Below the pieces are notes generated by a model. It did no database searches and was not told the origin of the DNA. It was given only the letters and a program-made list of their open reading frames with translations. The position numbers and the translations under genes were made by a program. Positions 16,968 through 26,728 of a stretch of 44,285 nt of DNA are shown here, piece after piece (the stretch's first letter is position 1; the number at the start of each line of letters is the position of its first letter). Source of the stretch: Dyella flagellata (GTDB lineage: Bacteria; Pseudomonadota; Gammaproteobacteria; Xanthomonadales; Rhodanobacteraceae); contig NZ_BSOA01000008.1 of the NCBI RefSeq assembly GCF_030160275.1, positions 60,734 through 105,018 of the forward strand. The letters run 5' to 3'.

Positions 16968-17839
16968 AGACCACCGCTGCCATTCTCATCGTCCTGCTCA
17001 TCCTCCTCGGCTTCAACAGCTTCTATACCGTGGGCGAAGGGCAGCACGTGCTGCTGCTGCAATTCGGCAAGATTCTGCGCACCGATAGCCAGCCTGGCCT
17101 GCATGCGAAGGTGCCGCTGCTGCAACAGGCGTTGACGCTGGACGATCGCATCCTGTCGTTCGACGGCGCGCCGCAGCGTTACGCGACCGCCGACAAACAG
17201 AGCATCAACGTCAGCTACTACGTGAAGTGGCGCATCGCCAACGCAGCCGATTACTACCGTGCTACCGGCGGCGACGAAGTGCAGGCCGGCCAGCGCTTGG
17301 GCCCCATCGTCAGCAACACGCTGCGCAATGTCGTAAGCGAGCATGCAATGGACCAGTTCGTTGCCGCAGGCCAAGCTGACATCGCCTTCGGCGCGTTGCA
17401 GCAAGCCAATGCCGAAACGCAAAAGACCCTGGGTGTATCGGTGGTCGACGTGCGTATCACCAGCGTCGAGTTCCCCGACGACGTCAAGGCGGCGGTCTAC
17501 AAGCGCATGCAAACCGAGCGCCAGCAGCAGGCCGCGGTCATCCGCGCGGATGGCAAGCAGCTGGCCGAATCGATCAAGGCGCAGGCGCAAGCCCAGGCGC
17601 AAGTGATCCGCGCCACCGCCGAAAGCGGTGCCGACAAGGTGAAGGGCGAAGGCGATGCCGATGCCGCGCAGATCTATGCGCAGGCCTATGCGCAGGACCC
17701 GGATTTCTTCTCGTTCTACCGCAGCCTCGAGGCCTATAAGAAATCCTTCGGCGACGGCAAGGGCACCATCATCCTCAAGCCCGATTCCGAATTCCTTCGC
17801 TACTTTGGCAACCCGGCCGCCGCGCCGGCCCGACGTTGA
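16964..17839 (+). CDS. hflC: FtsH modulator HflC (SPFH family)
   Basis: 291 residues, overlapping hflK by 4 bp, so translation is coupled. There is an N-terminal membrane anchor at about 4-20 (TAAILIVLLILLGFNSF). An SPFH domain follows, with FYTVGEGQHVLLLQFGK, RYATADKQSINVSYYVKWRI and LGVSVVDVRITSVEFPDDV. The long helical arm is rich in Ala and Gln (ESIKAQAQAQAQVIRATAES) and ends with DFFSFYRSLEAYKKSF, as in other HflC proteins. It is the partner of HflK in restraining the FtsH protease. The next gene, encoding a DUF2065 protein, starts 10 bp later. Confidence 0.97.
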   Translation: MKTTAAILIVLLILLGFNSFYTVGEGQHVLLLQFGKILRTDSQPGLHAKVPLLQQALTLDDRILSFDGAPQRYATADKQSINVSYYVKWRIANAADYYRATGGDEVQAGQRLGPIVSNTLRNVVSEHAMDQFVAAGQADIAFGALQQANAETQKTLGVSVVDVRITSVEFPDDVKAAVYKRMQTERQQQAAVIRADGKQLAESIKAQAQAQAQVIRATAESGADKVKGEGDADAAQIYAQAYAQDPDFFSFYRSLEAYKKSFGDGKGTIILKPDSEFLRYFGNPAAAPARR

Positions 17840-17849
17840 GCAAGCATCC

Positions 17850-18035
17850 ATGCCGCGTGAATTCTATGCTGCGCTGTGCCTGGTGCTGGTGATCGAGGGG
17901 CTGGTGCTGTTTGCCGCGCCGCATGGCTGGCAGGCGATCATGCGCGAAGCTTCGAAGATGGAGCCGCGGACCTTGCGCGTGTTCGGCGCGATCGCCATCG
18001 GCGTTGGCCTGATCACGCTGCGGCTGGTGCATTGA
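17850..18035 (+). CDS. Small DUF2065 (YjeT-like) membrane protein
   Basis: 61 residues. Two hydrophobic helices (about 5-23, FYAALCLVLVIEGLVLFAA, and 44-58, RVFGAIAIGVGLITL) flank a short loop, HGWQAIMREASKMEPRTL. The size, the two helices and the place between hflC and purA fit the YjeT/DUF2065 family. It begins 10 bp after hflC and is surely in the same transcript. Its function is not known, but the synteny suggests a link to HflKC-FtsH. Confidence 0.9.
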   Translation: MPREFYAALCLVLVIEGLVLFAAPHGWQAIMREASKMEPRTLRVFGAIAIGVGLITLRLVH

Positions 18036-18067
18036 AGTTTCACCACGCGGTAATCGTCCGGTTTTAA

Positions 18068-19417
<1,350 letters not shown>

Positions 19418-19442
19418 TCGACAGTCGTTAAGCGATGACGAG

Positions 19443-19468
19443 AAGGGCCCTGCGGGGCCCTTTTTTTT
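19443..19468 (+). terminator. Rho-independent terminator of purA
   Basis: A stem of AAGGGCCC / GGGCCCTT with loop TGCG is followed by eight T residues, 26 bp after the purA stop. This closes the miaA-purA cluster. Confidence 0.95.
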
Positions 19469-19597
19469 CGGGTGATACGCTCACCGTTGAGCATGGCCGA
19501 CAAACAAAAACGATAGTTTCGATGCTCATTGACTGGCTGGCCACCGTAGCGGCGTATCCTGGCGATCTATCCTGAGCAGCTGATGACGAGGCATGCC

Positions 19598-20299
19598 ATG
19601 GCGACTTCGAAGACACGCACGGCGCTGATCGTCGGTGCTTCGCGCGGATTGGGTCTGGGTTTGGCGCAGGAATACCTGGCGCGAGGATGGCAGGTCATTG
19701 CTACCGTCCGCGGTACCGGAAAGACCGCGTTGCATGATGTGCAAGAGAATGCAGGCGGTCGACTGGAAATCGAACACGTCGATATCAATGAACCCGAACA
19801 GGTGGTTGCCTTGCACGCGCGTTTGCGCAACAGATCGTTGGACGTGCTGTTTGTCAGCGCGGGCATATCGTCAGCCCCTGATCTATCGATCGAGCAAGTC
19901 GATGCCCAAGCGTTCACCCACGAGATGATCAATAACGCATTGAGCCCGATGCGCTTTGTCGGCATCTTCCATGACCTGGTGCAGTCCAAGGGCTGCGTTG
20001 TAGCCATGTCGTCAGGGCTGGGTAGCATTGCCAACAATACGGAAGGTGGCTGGGAAATCTATCGTGCCAGCAAAGCTTCGCTCAATACCCTGATGCGCAG
20101 TTATGTGGCGCGCCAATCGGGCGACACCCGCACTTACCTGTTGATGGATCCTGGATGGGTGCGCACTGATATGGGCGGTCCCGAAGGCACGCTGGGCGTC
20201 GAGGAAAGCGTTCCACGCATGGTGGATGTAGTGGAAGCGGAAACCGGCAAGGGCGAACTGCGCTTCCTTAACTATCGAGGAGCGGCTGTGGCGTGGTGA
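19598..20299 (+). CDS. Short-chain dehydrogenase/reductase
   Basis: 233 residues from ATG 19598, chosen because GAGG sits seven bases upstream; ATG 19583 would add five residues. It has a classical SDR Rossmann fold: cofactor motif GASRGLGLG near residues 12-20, VDINEPEQ, the family VSAGIS in place of NNAG, a catalytic Ser in SSGLGSIAN, and YRASK with the catalytic Tyr and Lys. MDPGWVRTDMGG follows, typical of C-factor/CsgA-like SDRs. NAD(P)-dependent; the substrate is unknown. It stands alone after the purA terminator. Confidence 0.9.
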   Translation: MATSKTRTALIVGASRGLGLGLAQEYLARGWQVIATVRGTGKTALHDVQENAGGRLEIEHVDINEPEQVVALHARLRNRSLDVLFVSAGISSAPDLSIEQVDAQAFTHEMINNALSPMRFVGIFHDLVQSKGCVVAMSSGLGSIANNTEGGWEIYRASKASLNTLMRSYVARQSGDTRTYLLMDPGWVRTDMGGPEGTLGVEESVPRMVDVVEAETGKGELRFLNYRGAAVAW

Positions 20300-20402
20300 G
20301 GCTTGGCGTGGCCGATCACCGGTTTAGCTTAGGGAAAATCCACAAACTGCTTACCTGCACAAGTTCATCCTGACCCTCTCCTTCGGCATAGGAGCAGACG
20401 TC

Positions 20403-20795
20403 ATGGCAGAACATGGTTCATCCGATCAACGTAGCAATAGCCATCGCGAGCCAGCGACTTACCGACAGAACGGCGAGGAGAAGGAACTCAAGGCCATCAG
20501 GCAGGCCATGCGCAAGGAGGGCGGTGCCGGTGGTGTAAGTGGTACCGGCCAGGCTCTTCCTCACCACGGCTTCGGCCATGAAGACACCGGCGCAGTAGCG
20601 TTGGGCACGCCTGTGGGCGGACAAGCGGAATTGCCCATGCCTGAAAACGGCGCTACCTACCAGGCAGGCGGCACTCACCTCAACCGGCTTCGCCAGGAAG
20701 CAACCCGCAAGCAGCGCCTGTCCGGCAGCACGGTGGCGAGCGGAGGGCGCGGCTGGCTTGATCCGGCGCCAGGAGCACCGGTGCGGCGTGGATGA
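20403..20795 (+). CDS. Small hydrophilic hypothetical protein
   Basis: 130 residues, preceded by AGGAG eight bases upstream of ATG 20403. It is strongly hydrophilic, lacks membrane segments and has a basic helical stretch (EEKELKAIRQAMRKE) followed by a Gly/Ala/Pro-rich, probably disordered region. I do not recognise a family. The ribosome binding site and its ending just 2 bp before the convergent stop at 20798 support a real gene. Confidence 0.6.
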   Translation: MAEHGSSDQRSNSHREPATYRQNGEEKELKAIRQAMRKEGGAGGVSGTGQALPHHGFGHEDTGAVALGTPVGGQAELPMPENGATYQAGGTHLNRLRQEATRKQRLSGSTVASGGRGWLDPAPGAPVRRG

Positions 20796-20797
20796 AT

Positions 20798-21298
20798 TCA
20801 AGTTCCCGGCGGAAGGCGATGCCGTCCGGTGCGTTGCCTTCCGCGCGTCATATGCACAATGAATAGCAGTGGCAATACGAGCCCTACGATCCAGTGGGCC
20901 CAGGAGGCTGCGAGCCGCCACTGGTCGTCGATGAGGTAGTACAGCAAGTAGCCGCTGACGATCAGCCAGCCGAGCAGGCCCACAGTGATGCCGCCGGACA
21001 GGCGATGGCGGCGGGTTCGCCAGCCCGTCACGATGTGTACGCCCCAGACCAGGCCGAATGTCCACAGCGCGGCAAAGGCCATCATCCCGTGCAAGCGCAG
21101 CCACCACGATTCAAGCGGGCTTTCGGTCGGGCCGAACTCGCCCTTGCCTTGTAGAAAATAGTGGAACAACAGCCATAAGGCGCCGCTCAGCCATAGACCG
21201 ATGCCGACGGCATAGGCGGTGTACCGCCTGCGCCTCGATAGCCTGAGTGGTATGGGGTGATGGCCGACAACACGATGGGCTGGCGGTCGCATCGTCAT
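20798..21298 (-). CDS. Small multi-helix membrane protein, cytochrome-b-like
   Basis: 166 residues from ATG 21298, which overlaps the apbE stop as ATGA and has GGGAG seven bases upstream; an in-frame ATG at 21322 is less likely. Four membrane helices are visible: AVGIGLWLSGALWLLFHYFL, LHGMMAFAALWTFGLVWGVHIV, GGITVGLLGWLIVSGYLLYYLI and AHWIVGLVLPLLFIVHM. His residues lie in or near the helices (HYF, LHGMM, HIV, AHW, VHM), which suggests bis-heme b ligation as in small ferric-reductase-like proteins. As last gene of the flavinylation operon it is the likely inner-membrane electron donor to the flavinylated protein. Heme binding is inferred. Confidence 0.75.
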   Translation of the reverse strand: MTMRPPAHRVVGHHPIPLRLSRRRRYTAYAVGIGLWLSGALWLLFHYFLQGKGEFGPTESPLESWWLRLHGMMAFAALWTFGLVWGVHIVTGWRTRRHRLSGGITVGLLGWLIVSGYLLYYLIDDQWRLAASWAHWIVGLVLPLLFIVHMTRGRQRTGRHRLPPGT

Positions 21299-22173
21299 GC
21301 GGCAACTCCCAGCGTTGACCATTGGCCATGAGCATCGTGCAGATAGGCGGTTGCGCCGAGTTGTTTCAGCAGGGGCTCGCAGGCCTCCCTGCTAGCCAGC
21401 ACGATCTTCGTCAAGGCGTCGGCATGCGCGCACAAGTTGGCAACGACGCTGACGCAATCTTGCATACCTATGCAAGCTTGCGTCTGTCCATGCACGTGGG
21501 GACTGATACCCGAAGCGGCGAACGCGCGGCTGCTGCTGGTTGCCACCGCGGCCTCATCTACTTCCAGCACCGGCTGCTGTGCAAGATCTGCAACGCCCGT
21601 GTCCAACACAACCCTGTGCGGACCCGCGCCCAGCAGGCGCAAATCGCCTCCGGCATTCACGCATGCATTGCGTATGCCGTGCGTTTGCAGGCATGCCACG
21701 GCGCGGTCGACTGCGTAGCCTTTGGCGATCCCGCCAAGGTCGATCCATAGGGGGTGGTGCAACACTACGCCGTGCCCATCATCCAGCTCGATATCGCGCC
21801 AGCATGCATTCGTGTCCGGGGCGCGGGATTGCGATGGGGCGGGCAATAGGCCCTGTGCCACCAGCTTGCCGGCGATCGTTATGTCGAAGCTGCCTTCGCT
21901 CCACTTCGAGAAGGCAAGCGCGAGCCGCAGGACTTCCGCCGTCTGTGCCTCGACCACCACCCGCATGCCGGCCGGCGCGCGATGAATGCGCGAAAGATCG
22001 CTCTGCGGTGCGTGGAAGCTCATCAAGGCGTGGACGCGAGCGATCGCCTCGAAGGCCGCATCGATAGCGCGATGTCCTGCCTTCGCATCGTCCGCTTCCA
22101 CGCGCACGCTGACGAAAGTGCCTAGCAGCGGCTGGACACGCTCAAGCGTGCTGTTGGGCGAGCACGAGGGCAT
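21295..22173 (-). CDS. apbE: FAD:protein FMN transferase
   Basis: 292 residues. ApbE transfers FMN from FAD onto a Thr of an extracytoplasmic protein with Mg2+. Family motifs are PLLGTFVSVRV at the start, LMSFHAPQSDLSRIH (about 50-64), DLGGIAKGYAVDRAV (about 146-160), VNAGGDLRLLG and the C-terminal CAHADALTKIVLAS. No clear signal peptide is seen, although ApbE works outside the cytoplasm, so the start could differ. Its 5' end overlaps the FMN-binding gene by 32 bp, and its 3' end overlaps the next gene by 4 bp. Its substrate is almost certainly the SGAT protein encoded just upstream. Confidence 0.93.
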   Translation of the reverse strand: MPSCSPNSTLERVQPLLGTFVSVRVEADDAKAGHRAIDAAFEAIARVHALMSFHAPQSDLSRIHRAPAGMRVVVEAQTAEVLRLALAFSKWSEGSFDITIAGKLVAQGLLPAPSQSRAPDTNACWRDIELDDGHGVVLHHPLWIDLGGIAKGYAVDRAVACLQTHGIRNACVNAGGDLRLLGAGPHRVVLDTGVADLAQQPVLEVDEAAVATSSSRAFAASGISPHVHGQTQACIGMQDCVSVVANLCAHADALTKIVLASREACEPLLKQLGATAYLHDAHGQWSTLGVAA

Positions 22174-22672
22174 AGGTGGACAGCAGGCGCTTGACGCCGT
22201 CGGTGATGTGCCGGCTTGACAGCGTGGCGCCGGAAATATTCTTGATGTCGGCGCCGACTTTCAGCGGCGCACTGTGGGTCTTGCCGGTGAACTGCGCGCG
22301 CCAGTTGGCGTTACGCACCTGGTCGCCGTAGGTTTCGCGATACTCCAGGATCTCCACGTCCTTCACCGCCCCGTGCTCATCCAGTGCAAGCGCGAAGGGG
22401 ATGAAATCGTGCTTGCCCACCACCTGGTCGGCAATGAACCAGCCGCCGCTCGAACTCTTCCACACCTTCAGCTGCGGGCTGAGTACGTTGACGTCGCTGT
22501 CTTTCTCGATCGCCTTCATCTGTTCTGCTGTCAGCGTGATGAAAGCGGGGGTCAAGGTGGCGCCGGGAAACATCAGCGCCTGCGCCTGCTCGATCGACAG
22601 ATACACCGTGGCGCGAACGGGCGCGGCGGCCACCAGGGCCGCCACCGGAAGCAATAGCAGACGGGATTTCAT
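22142..22672 (-). CDS. Exported FMN-binding domain protein (ApbE substrate)
   Basis: 176 residues with a signal peptide (MKSRLLLLPVAALVAAAPVRA). The FMN-binding domain has the flavinylation motif DIKNISGATLSS near the C-terminus; by comparison with NqrC/NqrB the acceptor is Thr150 in SGAT (Ser147-Thr150). EILEYRETYGDQVRNANWRAQF and VVGKHDFIPFALALDE fit the domain. Some residues of the N-terminal half (TVYLSIEQAQALMFPGA) resemble the start found in related exported flavoproteins. It should be a periplasmic one-electron carrier made functional by the neighbouring ApbE. It begins 9 bp after the barrel gene stops. Confidence 0.92.
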   Translation of the reverse strand: MKSRLLLLPVAALVAAAPVRATVYLSIEQAQALMFPGATLTPAFITLTAEQMKAIEKDSDVNVLSPQLKVWKSSSGGWFIADQVVGKHDFIPFALALDEHGAVKDVEILEYRETYGDQVRNANWRAQFTGKTHSAPLKVGADIKNISGATLSSRHITDGVKRLLSTYALVLAQQHA

Positions 22673-22681
22673 GTCGCCTCC

Positions 22682-23614
22682 TTAAAAGTAGAAGCCGGCC
22701 TTGACGCGCAGGCGATAGCGTTCGAAGTCGTTGTCGTAGTCGCGTCTGCCGACGACCGCGCCCGGCACGGTATCCGAATGCGTGGTTGCCCAAGGCAGTT
22801 GTTCGAGAAAAGTGGCGGTGACGAAGAAACGCTTGCCGCCATAATGGATGCTGGGCCCGATGAAATAGCCGTTGTTGGTTTCGCGGGAGAACTTGTAGCT
22901 GTTGTATTCGTGCTCGTTCTCCAATTCAAAGCCGAGCGACCAGTTCGGCCTGAACCGGTACGCCGCCGCGAAACCGGCATTCACATCCACTTCGTAGTTC
23001 CAGGCTTTCTTGCCCGGCATGCCGTCTTCATATTGATTGCGCCATTCCGGCGCGTAGGTGAAGTTGAACGCGGTGGTAAGGCGATCGTCCAGGAAATTCT
23101 TCTGCAGGATCAGCTTGGTTTCCAGCTCGCGAAACGCTGCACCGATGGTCGGTTCCACATACACGGCAAGACCAACTTTATCCGTGTATGGGCTGAGGAT
23201 GCGGTAGATCATCTCGCCAGAAAAACCAGTAAGGCGCGATGCCTGGTAGTGGCGGTATGGATCAGGAGCGTCATAGGACAGTGGCTCAGGCGGGGTGGTC
23301 ACGCCGTAGGGACCGTTCCGGTACGCCTGGGCCCAGGTGTAATTGGCGTACATCGCAAGCTGCAGATTGTCGGTCAGGCCGTACTCGAATTCGGTGCGGC
23401 CGTCGATCTGGTCGAACTGTCCTGCGACTTTCTGGAAACGCCAGGTCGACCATTGCTCCACTTCCATGGCCCCTTTGGGGAGCAGGTCGGTGGTGTAGAC
23501 GAAGCCGAACTGGCTCTCTTCGGCGTTGACCGGGGCGGTGAAGCTGGCGCCTAAAGCACTGGCAAAAAGGGCAGCGGCAAGCAGATCGCCACGACGGGCA
23601 CGCAACAGATCCAT
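22682..23614 (-). CDS. Outer-membrane beta-barrel protein of the flavinylation operon
   Basis: 310 residues, first gene of the operon, with AGGA eight bases ahead of ATG 23614. The signal peptide spans about residues 1-30 (LLAAALFASALGASFTAPVNA). Many short amphipathic strands alternate with polar turns (FEYGLTDNLQLAMYANYTW, NYEVDVNAGFAAAYRFRP, GYFIGPSIHYGGKRFFVTAT), and the last residue is Phe in RVKAGFYF, the usual barrel-assembly signal. I do not assign a family with certainty. Position suggests it lets an iron compound or another electron acceptor reach the periplasmic flavoprotein. A Fur-like palindrome lies about 35-60 bp upstream. Confidence 0.82.
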   Translation of the reverse strand: MDLLRARRGDLLAAALFASALGASFTAPVNAEESQFGFVYTTDLLPKGAMEVEQWSTWRFQKVAGQFDQIDGRTEFEYGLTDNLQLAMYANYTWAQAYRNGPYGVTTPPEPLSYDAPDPYRHYQASRLTGFSGEMIYRILSPYTDKVGLAVYVEPTIGAAFRELETKLILQKNFLDDRLTTAFNFTYAPEWRNQYEDGMPGKKAWNYEVDVNAGFAAAYRFRPNWSLGFELENEHEYNSYKFSRETNNGYFIGPSIHYGGKRFFVTATFLEQLPWATTHSDTVPGAVVGRRDYDNDFERYRLRVKAGFYF

Positions 23615-23647
23615 GCGGGAATTCCTGGAAGGCCATCAAGATAGCAA

Positions 23648-23676
23648 ATACGAATTATTCGCATTATTATTCTCAT
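23648..23676 (-). promoter_or_regulatory. Fur-box-like operator upstream of the flavinylation operon
   Basis: The 17-bp sequence ATACGAATTATTCGCAT (23648-23664) is a dyad with one mismatch pair, and the adjoining GCATTATTATTCTCAT (23661-23676) extends it as overlapping half-sites. The A/T-rich, GAAT/ATTC-based pattern resembles the Fur consensus GATAATGATAATCATTATC. It is 34-62 bp upstream of the first start codon, which suits iron-dependent repression. Confidence 0.6.
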
Positions 23677-24080
23677 GTCAATCGCCGGAGGAGCCGTCCG
23701 GCGGTCTTGAGGCCAGTACCGATGGTGTTATCCGGTTTTTTTCTGCGCGGAGGCGTTCTTCGTGTCGAACCATCGACCGATGGCGATGGCCGGTAGGTGC
23801 GGCAGATTGACTGGAGCATCCCGCTATCGACATGTTCAGTTATGCGAGCGGACAGTCGGCATTTGTCGGATGTAATTACATACACCGGCAAAAAAACGGG
23901 TGCAGACATGCAAGCGTCGGCGACGCCGGCAACGCCAGGCGCGAACTTTACGTGAGCCTGAAGAATGCTGTGCGCGCGCACCAGAATGACCGTTCAATTT
24001 TTCATGCTAGGCTTCGGCGCAGTGTGGTCGTACACGAAGTTGACCGAATAACGGCGAGACACGCCGCAGGGGGAATTCCA
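23677..24080. other. Intergenic region between the flavinylation operon and lemA
   Basis: About 400 bp between divergent transcription units. The frame that opens at 23832 and runs into lemA has no Shine-Dalgarno, and its translation (VGDAGNARRELYVSL...) shows no family likeness, so no gene is assigned. It should contain the lemA promoter; no convincing -35/-10 pair was found. Confidence 0.5.
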
Positions 24081-24668
24081 ATGGGTTTGTTCGTCTTTTT
24101 GGCGCTGATCGTGCTGGCGGTCGTTTATGTCGTGTCCCTTTACAACGGCTTGGTCACCGCGCGGAACAGCTACAAGAATGCTTTTGCGCAGATCGACGTG
24201 CAGCTGACGCGGCGACACGACCTGATTCCCAACCTGGTGGAAACCGCCAAAGCTTATCTGGCGCACGAACGCGGCACGCTGGAAGCGGTCATGCAAGCGC
24301 GCAATGCCGCCGTCAAGGGACTGGCTGACGCCAAGGCCAGTCCTGGCGATCCGGCCGCGATGGACCAGCTGGCGGCTAGCGAAACCAGCCTGACCCAGAG
24401 CTTGGGCCGCTTGTTCGCGGTGAGCGAGGCGTATCCGGATCTGAAGGCCAACCAGACCATGGCACAGCTGTCCGAGGAACTCACTTCCACGGAAAACCGT
24501 GTCGCCTTCGCCAGGCAGGCTTACAACGATGCAGTGATGACGTACAACAATCGCTGCGAAGTATTCCCGGCATCGTTCATCGCCAGCAGCTTCAGCTTCA
24601 CGGAAGCGCAACCGCTGCATATCGAAGACGCCGCCGTGCGTGAAGTGCCCAAGGTTTCCTTCAGCTGA
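24081..24668 (+). CDS. lemA: LemA family protein
   Basis: 195 residues from ATG 24081, with CAGGGGGAA upstream. The N-terminal membrane helix (FVFLALIVLAVVYVVSLYNGLV) leads into a helical coiled-coil domain. It carries the LemA signature NSYKNAFAQIDVQLTRRHDLIPNLVETAKAY (quoted in two parts: NSYKNAFAQIDVQL, then RRHDLIPNLVETAKAY) and the closing ENRVAFARQAYNDAVMTYNN. The membrane topology is N-out with the helical part outside. LemA proteins commonly pair with M48 metalloproteases, as here: the next gene starts 45 bp downstream. The biochemical role is unknown. Confidence 0.93.
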   Translation: MGLFVFLALIVLAVVYVVSLYNGLVTARNSYKNAFAQIDVQLTRRHDLIPNLVETAKAYLAHERGTLEAVMQARNAAVKGLADAKASPGDPAAMDQLAASETSLTQSLGRLFAVSEAYPDLKANQTMAQLSEELTSTENRVAFARQAYNDAVMTYNNRCEVFPASFIASSFSFTEAQPLHIEDAAVREVPKVSFS

Positions 24669-24713
24669 TCGCTAGTCGCCGTTAGACGCATCGATCCCAC
24701 CTGGAGGGGCAGG

Positions 24714-26660
24714 ATGGATATTTTTGCCGAACAGGCGCGCGTACGCGGCAGCACCCGTGTGCTGGTTGCGTTGTTCATCGCGGCGGTGCTCGCGATTGTA
24801 TTTGCCGTGGATATGCTGGCGATGCTGGTGTTTGGCCACTGGCATATCCATCGTGCCTTGCCCTACGTAAAGCCGTTGCTGAGCATCGCCACGATCGCCA
24901 CCGTCGTGCTGATCCTGGGCTGTGCCTGGTATCGCATAGCGAGTCTTTCCGAGGGCGGCAAGGCGGTGGCGGAAGATGTGGGCGGCGAACCGGTGCCGCC
25001 CGATACGCAAGATCCCCAGTTGCGCCAGTTGCGCAACGTCATCGAAGAAGTGGCGATCGCCTCCGGTACACCCGTACCGGATATCTACCTGTTGCCGAAC
25101 GAGCCGGGCATCAACGCGTTCGCGGCGGGCTATTCGGCCTCCGACGCGGCCATCTGCGTGACCCAGGGTTGCCTGGATCAGCTCAACCGCAATGAACTGC
25201 AAGGTGTGATCGCGCACGAATTCAGCCATGTGCTCAATGGCGATATGCGGCTCAACATCCGCCTGATGGGCCTGCTGTACGGCATCATGGCCTTGTCGGT
25301 GATTGGCCGCCAGATGGTGTGGTGGAACAGCGACTCCTCTTCCTATCGGCGGAACAACGACGATGACAATCGGCTGCCGGTGTCGCTCCTGATCGGCATC
25401 GCGCTGGTCGTGATCGGTTCGATCGGCTATTTCTTCGGGCGCTTGATCCAGTCCGCCGTGGCGCGATCGCGCGAAACCCTGGCCGATACGTCGGCCGTTC
25501 AATTCACCCGCCAGACGATCGGCATTGCCGGCGCCTTGAAGAAAATCGCCGTGCTGACCGAGGGCTCGCGCCTTCAGGTGGGGAACCGCCATGAAGTCGC
25601 GCACATGATGTTCGGCGACGTGGATGACTTCAATGCATGGTTTGCCACGCATCCGCCGTTGATGGAGCGCATCCGCCACCTGGAGCCATGGTTCAAGGAA
25701 CAGGAGCTGACGAAGCTGGAGGCGCAGATGCAGGCGTCTTCGTCGAACAGCCAGAGTGACGAGGCCGGGAACGCGACGGAGGCAGACGCGGATCAATCGC
25801 ATGCGCCGCTGGAATGGCCTGGCCAGACCACCGGGGCCGCGGTGCTGGCTGCCCCGGCAGTCACTACTCCCCAGGCTGCTGCGCCGGTCGAGCAGGCTGC
25901 TCAGCAAGCCGCCGTCGCCCAGCGCGATGTTTTCGGCCGGCTGAGGGAGGCCGTGAGGCAGCCCGAGCCCGCGCTTGCGCTGATGCTGGCACTAGCTGTC
26001 TCCAGGCAAGATGATCTGCAATCCAAACAGAAAAGGCTGATCGCCGGCGCGTTCGGCGATGACGTGCAGTTCTCCGTAGGCAAGTTCGCGGCAGATGCCG
26101 CAACGCTGCCGCCGACCTCTCGCCTGCCGCTGTTGTCGCTGGCCTATCCCGCCCTCAAGCAATTGCCGCAAGGGCGCCAACAGACCTTGCTGGAGACGCT
26201 GGATACCGTGGTCAGCATGGATCCACAAGTGGATCTGCACGATTACTGCCTGGTACGGCTGCTGCGCATGCATTTGCGCGAAGCCTGCCGCCCGCGCAGC
26301 GCTCCGGTCGACGGACAAAAGAAACTGCCCGCGTGCCGCGATAGCGTAGCGCTCGTATGTGCGGTGGTCGCGGTCTATGGCAGCAATGATGATGCGGCTG
26401 CACGCCGCGCGTGGTTGCTGGCGATAGACCAGGCGTTTCCGGGGGCGGCTGCCAGTTGGCAAACCTTGCCGATCGAATGGCAGGTTCCCTTTGATCGAGC
26501 GCTGGACGATCTGGATGGCTTGATGCCGACCGCTAAGGAAATCGTGATCCAGAGCCTGCTCAGCGCCATTCGCGCCGATGGTGTGGTCACGCCGACGGAA
26601 GCCGAATTGCTGCGCGTAATTTGCGCCAGCCTGCATTGCGCAGTGCCGCCGCAAGCGTAG
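24714..26660 (+). CDS. M48 family membrane metalloprotease with C-terminal TerB-like region
   Basis: 648 residues; GGAGGGGCAGG precedes ATG 24714. Two N-terminal membrane helices (about 16-40 and 53-72) are followed by the peptidase domain. The zinc motif HEFSH is at residues 168-172, and the third ligand is the Glu of RSRETLADTSAV. Two further hydrophobic segments flank the insert (LLYGIMALSVIGRQMVWW; LLIGIALVVIGSIGYFFGRL). Beyond about residue 350 is an Ala/Gln-rich linker, then a C-terminal helical region ending in KEIVIQSLLSAIRADGVV...EAELLRVICASL, which resembles the TerB fold. The extra ~300 residues make it much longer than HtpX. It is likely a membrane protein quality-control protease working with LemA. 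Confidence 0.9.
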   Translation: MDIFAEQARVRGSTRVLVALFIAAVLAIVFAVDMLAMLVFGHWHIHRALPYVKPLLSIATIATVVLILGCAWYRIASLSEGGKAVAEDVGGEPVPPDTQDPQLRQLRNVIEEVAIASGTPVPDIYLLPNEPGINAFAAGYSASDAAICVTQGCLDQLNRNELQGVIAHEFSHVLNGDMRLNIRLMGLLYGIMALSVIGRQMVWWNSDSSSYRRNNDDDNRLPVSLLIGIALVVIGSIGYFFGRLIQSAVARSRETLADTSAVQFTRQTIGIAGALKKIAVLTEGSRLQVGNRHEVAHMMFGDVDDFNAWFATHPPLMERIRHLEPWFKEQELTKLEAQMQASSSNSQSDEAGNATEADADQSHAPLEWPGQTTGAAVLAAPAVTTPQAAAPVEQAAQQAAVAQRDVFGRLREAVRQPEPALALMLALAVSRQDDLQSKQKRLIAGAFGDDVQFSVGKFAADAATLPPTSRLPLLSLAYPALKQLPQGRQQTLLETLDTVVSMDPQVDLHDYCLVRLLRMHLREACRPRSAPVDGQKKLPACRDSVALVCAVVAVYGSNDDAAARRAWLLAIDQAFPGAAASWQTLPIEWQVPFDRALDDLDGLMPTAKEIVIQSLLSAIRADGVVTPTEAELLRVICASLHCAVPPQA

Positions 26661-26723
26661 GCTGGGATGATAATCCCAGCACTTTAGGACTTCATGGATG
26701 CCGGGATTGGCATCCTGGCCTAG
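26657..26723. repeat. GTAG-type REP pair between convergent genes
   Basis: GTAGGCTGGGATGATAATCC (26657-26676) opens the left unit, and TGCCGGGATTGGCATCCTGG opens the right unit, which ends in CCTAGG. The spacer has a CATGG in the position of CATGCACG in the other copies. It lies just past the M48 protease stop, head to head with gcvP. Confidence 0.8.
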
Positions 26724-26728
26724 GAACT

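Noticed and set aside
23832-24080. Extension of lemA to an upstream start
   Set aside because: No ribosome binding site, and the membrane helix that begins LemA proteins starts at ATG 24081.
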